Program-made: the position numbers and the translations under genes | Notes under the pieces: generated by a model | The model's database searches: none | What the model saw: only the letters and a program-made list of their open reading frames with translations | What the model was told of the DNA's origin: nothing | Assembly: GCA_021234155.1 (NCBI GenBank) | Contig: JAJEKV010000124.1 | Coordinates: 1,302,001-1,366,000, forward strand | Direction of reading: 5' to 3' | Origin: Isoetes taiwanensis | Lineage: Eukaryota; Streptophyta; Lycopodiopsida; Isoetales; Isoetaceae | DNA length: 64,000 nt | Shown: positions 58,826-64,000 of the stretch, in pieces | Position numbering within the stretch: the first letter of the stretch is position 1 | Layout: each line of letters opens with the position of its first letter

Positions 58826-59726
58826 GCGACGTCTATAGCGACGTCTGAGCGACGTCTATGCGACGTCTGACGGCGTCACATGCGACGTCGGCAGACGTCG
58901 CTCAGACGTCGCGCAGACGTGACTCAGACGTCGCTCAGACGTCGCATGCGACGTGACGTCGCGTGCGACGTGGTGTACGAAAAAAAATAAAAAATAAAAA
59001 AAAAATTAAAAAAAAAAATTAAAAAAATAAAAAAAAAGGAAAGAATTTTAATAGTTAGTTACAATATCATATACAAGAGGCAAGAGGCGAGTAGTGGCTA
59101 TCTTTACGTGTTCCCTGTTAGGGGAAAACCCGTATAGCCAATTCTATAACAATACGACCAATATTAGACAATGACATTGAAAGTTAACGTGAACTAAGAG
59201 TTTATAGCACTTACGAATCTATGTAAAAAGCCTTTTCGGCCGCCAGAACCCAAGTGAGACGGAATTCGTTTGCTTGAAGTTGCCTTGGCAGTCCGTGAGG
59301 CAGATGTTTTTTCTTGGAATCCTTTGCACATTCGAAAGTGATCTGATTGCAAGGAATACAACATGACAAGTTAAATGTCTTATTTCGAATTGAACGAATG
59401 GCAACAAATAATAAATACCTTGATATCTTCCTTATGGACAGATTAAGTGGTTTAGGGACCTTTGACCAATCGCCTCCCAATTTTTTGGCATTCGACTTCA
59501 ATTTTGCAATCACTCTTTGCCTTTTCTAGATTAACACAAAACAAAAGAATAAAAATAAGACTATGACTAGGTCATGTACCTTCTTTTTCGAAGCAGCTCC
59601 CCCCATCATCGAAATGAGCCCCTTCCAAATCTGGATTAGTCGGATTAAAAGCTAGAGTTGGCTAACATACGCTTTAGGGTTATAAGCTAGATTTGGCCAG
59701 CTCTACCTAAGAATTACAAGAAAAGT

Positions 59727-60013
59727 CGACTTGGACCCGAACACACAGTCGCCTCTCCACTCGTAGTGGAGCCTACTGGTGCCCTTGAACAAGCCACTAC
59801 AATTTTATTTTAAACCTAAAAAATAACAAGTGGCTGTGGACTTGAACACGGGTACGTGGCCCTCTCCACTCTAGGTGGAGCCGGCCGTGCCCTTGAACAA
59901 GCCACTCCTTAACCTAGGAAAAATATATGATCGTAGTGAAGTGGACTTCGAACCCGGGTACATGGTTCTCCCCACTCTAGGTGGAGCCGACCCGTGCCCT
60001 TGAACAAGCCACT
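59727..60013 (+). repeat. Tandem repeat, period about 105 bp, 3 copies
   Basis: Each unit contains CTCCACTC-TAG-GTGGAGCC, an inverted repeat, followed by GTGCCCTTGAACAAGCCACT. Units start near 59727, 59836 and 59941. Confidence 0.8.
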
Positions 60014-60159
60014 CCATCAATTTTTTTTAACCTGCTTAAAATTATAAAAATAAAATGCAAGCGCGATCAACTTACCAAAAGAAGGACGTGTGTAACAAGA
60101 TCCTGACGGGTCCAAATGGAAATAGAAAGCAACAAAGAGTTAGAAGAATAAGAACAACG

Positions 60160-60445
60160 GAAAAAAAGATCGAAGAAGAAAAAAAAAAAAAAAAAAAAAA
60201 GATGAAGAAATAGTAAAACAAGAAAGAAAAAAAATGAATGAATCAAAGAAGAAGAGAAGGGGAAAGAGGAGAAAAAAGAAATTAGGGGAAGAAAGAGAAG
60301 AATGGAAGAAATAAGAGAATGAAATGGAAGAAGATAGAAGAATGGAAGAGTGAAATAAGGGAAGAATCGAAGAAAGAAATGAGGAAAGAAGGAAAAAGAA
60401 GAAGAATGAAGAAACAAGAAGAAGAAAAAAAAGGAAAGAGATAGA
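60160..60445 (+). repeat. GA-rich low-complexity tract
   Basis: Purine-only stretches (GAAGAA, AAAGAAAG) with an A20 run at 60180. The long minus-strand Phe/Ser/Leu frames here are artefacts of composition. Confidence 0.85.
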
Positions 60446-60793
60446 AAACAAAATTTGAAATCTACACTAAATCATTCAATCCAAAAAACCATTCAATCCA
60501 AAAACCATGATCTACTAACCTTAAAAAGAGTGCTTGCAAGTCGCTCAAAGGTCAGAAGGCCAAGATCGCCCAAAATAGTCGATAGAAGGAAGCCTATGAA
60601 TGGTCCCGAAAAAGACGGCCGCGGGATTTGTAAAAACACACGGCGTCGCATGCGACGTCGCGACGTCGCATGCGACGTAATTTTGAAATCGTACATACGA
60701 TTTCGAAATCGTATATACGATTTCAAAATCGTATATACGGTTTAACGTCGCATGCGACGTGTCCGCGACGTATTTTGTTATAGCGACGTCTAA

Positions 60794-60969
60794 CACTTTT
60801 TAATTTTTTTGGTGCCTTTTTTTCATCTGATGGTCATGAAAGTTTGTTCTTATGCTAATTTGGACATTCCCGAGCCATATATGCAGTCAAAATCGCATTC
60901 CGGATTTAACCAATCTTCTATTGCTACTACTTACGAATGTTTGAGCCTCAGGGTGGCATGTTTGAGCCC
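60794..60969. other. Junction between transposon and satellite
   Basis: Short AT-rich stretch with a small duplication (GTTTGAGCC-CAGGGTGGC twice, 60940-60980). No continuation of the gypsy integrase is seen here. Confidence 0.5.
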
Positions 60970-63900
60970 AGGGTGGCGGTTTGATAAGTTCTCCTGACGG
61001 ATGTTGGATTTTTGGCCCTTATCGAACGAGGGCCGTTGAACGCGAAGGATTCAATGGTCGGATAGGGGAACCGGTGATCCGGGAGTGTGGTCTTTAGCGT
61101 CACGGCCCCTGGGAGCCGCCGCCAGAAAGGCTACCTTGGGAAACTTTTGGGGCTCGCCTCTTGGGGTTCTGACTCTCCCCTCTAATGAGACGCCTTGCAA
61201 GGTCCCGGCCTTGTTTGACTTGGGCAAGTGTGCTGCCGCTGCCCAACAAAGCCCTGGACCGTTCTAATGCAAACACTTTGATCTAAACCTTGTCCGGAAA
61301 TTTTGAAAACCGGCCTCAGTATGTTGGCGATGACTTAGGAAGCCTGGCGACAAAAAATCAGAATTTAATTCTGTACTATGCATTAATTACGAATTTATGA
61401 ATGTCTTGCTCTTTGCAAAAGTCGCCCTTTACTTCTAACCGCCACAACGGGAGGAGTACAGATCCAAACTCCATTCCGCTTCCCCTTGCTTCAAGGTTCT
61501 CAATCGCATCTTATCGGCCAAGTCCCAAGTCGGCGGACCAAAACTCGACATCCAAAAACGCAAAACCCCGCTAGAACCTCGGCAACTCATAGGGTCTACG
61601 TTTGGAGGCTCTATCCTTGTCGATTCGACTAGGACCTTTGCGCCGTGGTCTTGACGTAGGGGGGTGTTGACGCCGAGCACGGACCCTAAAACCACACAGA
61701 GCAGCTTTTGCCCCAAAAGTCCTCTCCGGCGGCCCGGCGACGGACGGCAACTTCCCCTCCTAATCGTGATTCGCTCGCCCAATGGACTCGAACGCCGACA
61801 TTGCCCCCGGGACCAAGTTTCATGGCCAAAAGACCACCCCTTCTCGAGGTAGCATCAAACTATCTCATGTCCAACACACTCAGTCAATTGGCCTAGGAGG
61901 TGGGCCGTCGAGATACCGCAACGTAGGGCGTAAGTGTTTCTTTCTTTTGCAAAACTGACCGCAACTTGGTCTCTAGGGTAATTTCGGCCTCCTGACGATG
62001 TGGCGAAGTCGAATCGCCATTCTCGAGCTCCGCAATGTCCGAACGACAAAACACTTTGGTTTCTACAAGGTCGACCGCAGACGCTTCATGGTTTGATAAG
62101 TTCTCACGGGACGGATGTTGTATTTTTTGGACCTTATCGGTGACAGGGGCCCTTGAACGAAGGATTCAACGGTGGCCGGATAAGGGAACCGAGATCCCGG
62201 AGTGTGGTCTTTAGCGCACGGCCCCCTGGCGCCACCCGGAAAGGCTGCCTCGAAACTTTTTGGGGCTCGCCTCCCGGGTCCGGACTCTCCCCTCTAATGA
62301 GGTGGCCTTGCAAGGTCCTGGCCTTGTTTGACTTGGGCAAGTGTGTGCATTTCGGCTGCCCAACAACAAAGCTGCCCGGACCGCTCTAATGCAAACACTT
62401 TGATCTAAATCTTGTCCAGAAATTTTGAAAACCGGCCTCAGATGTTGGCGATGACTTAGGAAGCCTGCTAACAAAAATCAGAATTTAATTCCGTACTATG
62501 CATTAATTACGAATTTATGAATGTCTTGCTACCGCAAAAGTCGCCTTTTACTTCTAACCGCCACAACGGGAGGAGTACATATCCAAACTCCATTCCGCCA
62601 GTTCTCCTTGCTTCGCATTCTCAATCGCATCTTTATCGGCCAAGTCCCAAGTGCAAAGACCAAAACTCGGCACCCAAAACGCCAAACCCCGCTAGAACCC
62701 GGCAACTCATAGGGTTTACGTTTTTGAGGCTCTATCCTTGTCGATTCGACTAGGACCTTGGCGCGCGGTCTTGGACGTAGAGGGTGGTGTTGACGCCCGA
62801 GCATCGGGACCTAAAACCACCGGAAGGAGCTTGCCCCAAAGTCCTCTCCGAAGGCCCCGGGCGACGGACGAGGGCAACTTCCCCTCTCCTAATCGTGATT
62901 CGCTCTGCCAATGAACTCGGAATGTCGACATTGTCCTGGGGACTAAGTTTCGTGGCCAGAAGACCACCTCTTCTCGAGGAAGCGTCAAACTATCTCATGT
63001 CCAACACACTCGTAGTCAATTGGCCTAGGAGGTGGTCAGCGAATCTTTTTACGTAGGGCGTAAGTGTTTCTTTCTTTTGCAAAACCGGCCAGTGCAACTT
63101 GGTCTCTAGGGTAATTTCGGCCTCGGACGATGTGGCGAAGTCGAATCGCCATTCCGAGCCTCCGCAATGTCCGAACGACAAAACACTTTGGTTTCTACAC
63201 CTGGCCGACCGCGCAGAACGCCAGCGGTTTGATAAGTTCTCCGGACGGATGTTGGATTTTGTTGGACCTTATCGAGCCAGGGCCCTTGAACGAAGGATTC
63301 AACGGTCGGATAGGGGAACCGAGATCCGGGAGTGTGATCTTTAGCGTACGGCCCTCCGGGGGCGCCGCCAGAAAGGTCATCGGAAACTTTTTGTGGCTCG
63401 CCTCTTGGGGTTCGGACTCTCCCCTCTAATGAGACGGCCTTGCAAGGTCCTGGCCTTGTTTGACTTGGGCAAGTGTGCCGGCCCGCGCCCAACAACAACA
63501 GGCCCTGACCGTTCTAATGCAAACACTTTGATCTAAACCTTGTCCGAAATTTTGAAAACTGGCCTGTATGTTGGCGATGACTTAGGAAGCCTGCTGACAA
63601 AAAATCAGAATTTAGTTCCGTACTATGCATTAATTACGAATTTATGAATGTCTTGCTATTGCAAAAGCTGCCCTTTACTTCTAACTGCCACAACGGAGGA
63701 GTACAGATCCAAACTCCATTCCGCTCGGTTCCCTTGCTTCGCTTGAATCGCATCTTATCGGCCAAGTCCCAAGTGCAAAAGACCAAAACTCGGCACCCAA
63801 AACGCAAACCCTGCTAGAACCTGGCAACTCATAGGGTTTACGTTTCGGAGGCTCTATCCTTGTCAGATTCGACTAGGACCTTGCGGCGCCGTGTCTTGAC

Positions 63901-64000
63901 GTAGAGGGGGGGTGTTGACACCAGAGCAGGGACCCTAAAAACCATCCGGAAGCAGCTTGCCCCAAAAGTCCTCTCCCAAAGGCCCTGGCGACGGACGGGC
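60970..64000. repeat. Satellite, period about 1.12 kb, 2.7 copies to window end
   Basis: The anchor TTGATAAGTTCTC(C)..ACGGATGTTG occurs at 60981, 62093 and 63229, giving periods of 1,112 and 1,136 bp. Whole units align, with shared blocks such as GCAAACACTTTGATCTAAA, TATGCATTAATTACGAATTT and GTCGATTCGACTAGGACCTT. The copies differ largely by 1-5 base insertions and deletions. No rRNA, tRNA or protein gene is recognisable; open frames are short and not conserved between units. Confidence 0.85.

Larger units (their letters stand above)
58827..60793. mobile_element. DNA transposon with GACGTC-repeat ends
   Basis: The left end (58827-58975) holds over a dozen GACGTC or GCGACGT motifs. The right end (60640-60793) holds CGTCGCATGCGACG palindromes, GAAATCGTATATACGATTTC palindromes and ends TTATAGCGACGTC-TA. 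Left GCGACGTCTATAGCG and right (inverted) GACGTCGCTATAAC are similar; both flank a TA. The interior has A-rich runs (58981-59036), a minus-strand open frame (59513-59211) of unknown nature and no transposase I can identify. Superfamily uncertain; it truncates the gypsy pol. Confidence 0.65.

Noticed and set aside
60067-60451. Membrane-like Phe/Leu/Ser proteins on the minus strand
   Set aside because: Antisense of a GA-rich low-complexity tract.
60970-64000. rDNA intergenic spacer
   Set aside because: Tandem and GC-rich, but no 18S/25S edge or promoter motif is seen in the window.

Overview
Plant nuclear DNA, extremely rich in transposons. Land-plant identity rests on three small JAZ/TIFY genes, a captured respiratory-burst oxidase (RBOH) fragment with plant-type introns, LTR elements primed by initiator tRNA-Met, and a Helitron. 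The size of the nested repeats and the non-angiosperm flavour of the JAZ genes suggest a large-genome seed-free plant such as a fern, but that is a low-confidence guess.

0-14.3 kb: one transposase-like gene (DUF7869-type, LDNC...GHTHxDID signature) broken by three later insertions: a 4,996-bp Helitron (1733-6728) carrying kinase and RBOH gene fragments, a LINE on + (7126-9873) and a sister LINE on - (10565-13881). Conceptual removal of each insertion restores the host frame exactly. 14.3-26.9 kb: no convincing gene; a long T-rich, A-poor non-coding stretch bounded by a 241-bp direct repeat that appears identical in both copies. 26.9-40.7 kb: three JAZ-like genes (A on -, B and C on +) with LDLS(L/I) repression motifs, separated by 5'-truncated LINEs and a 2.2-kb terminal-inverted-repeat element that contains a cluster of a 16-bp palindrome ahead of a TATA box.

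43-60.8 kb: nested retroelements. A minus-strand Ty3/gypsy 3' end with chromodomain is interrupted by a Ty1/copia element (5' LTR 45661-46347). Its gag-pol is in turn interrupted by a second Ty3/gypsy element (5' LTR 47908-49477), which is cut after RNase H by a GACGTC-rich DNA transposon (about 58827-60793). The last 3 kb is a satellite of about 1.12 kb period.

The standout is the second gypsy element. Between its primer-binding site and gag it carries a cassette, duplicated in tandem with a 1,872-bp period, encoding a protein that begins with the first nine residues of the histone H3 tail. It continues through a charged linker of about 320 residues with a nuclear-localisation-like cluster and ends in a histone H3 fold with some CENH3-like residues. 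A single in-frame TGA, shared by both copies, separates linker and fold. Each cassette has its own TATA box and is flanked by 67-nt hairpins. A further unrecognised ORF with similar layout follows before gag. I read this as a retrotransposon that has acquired a histone H3 gene.
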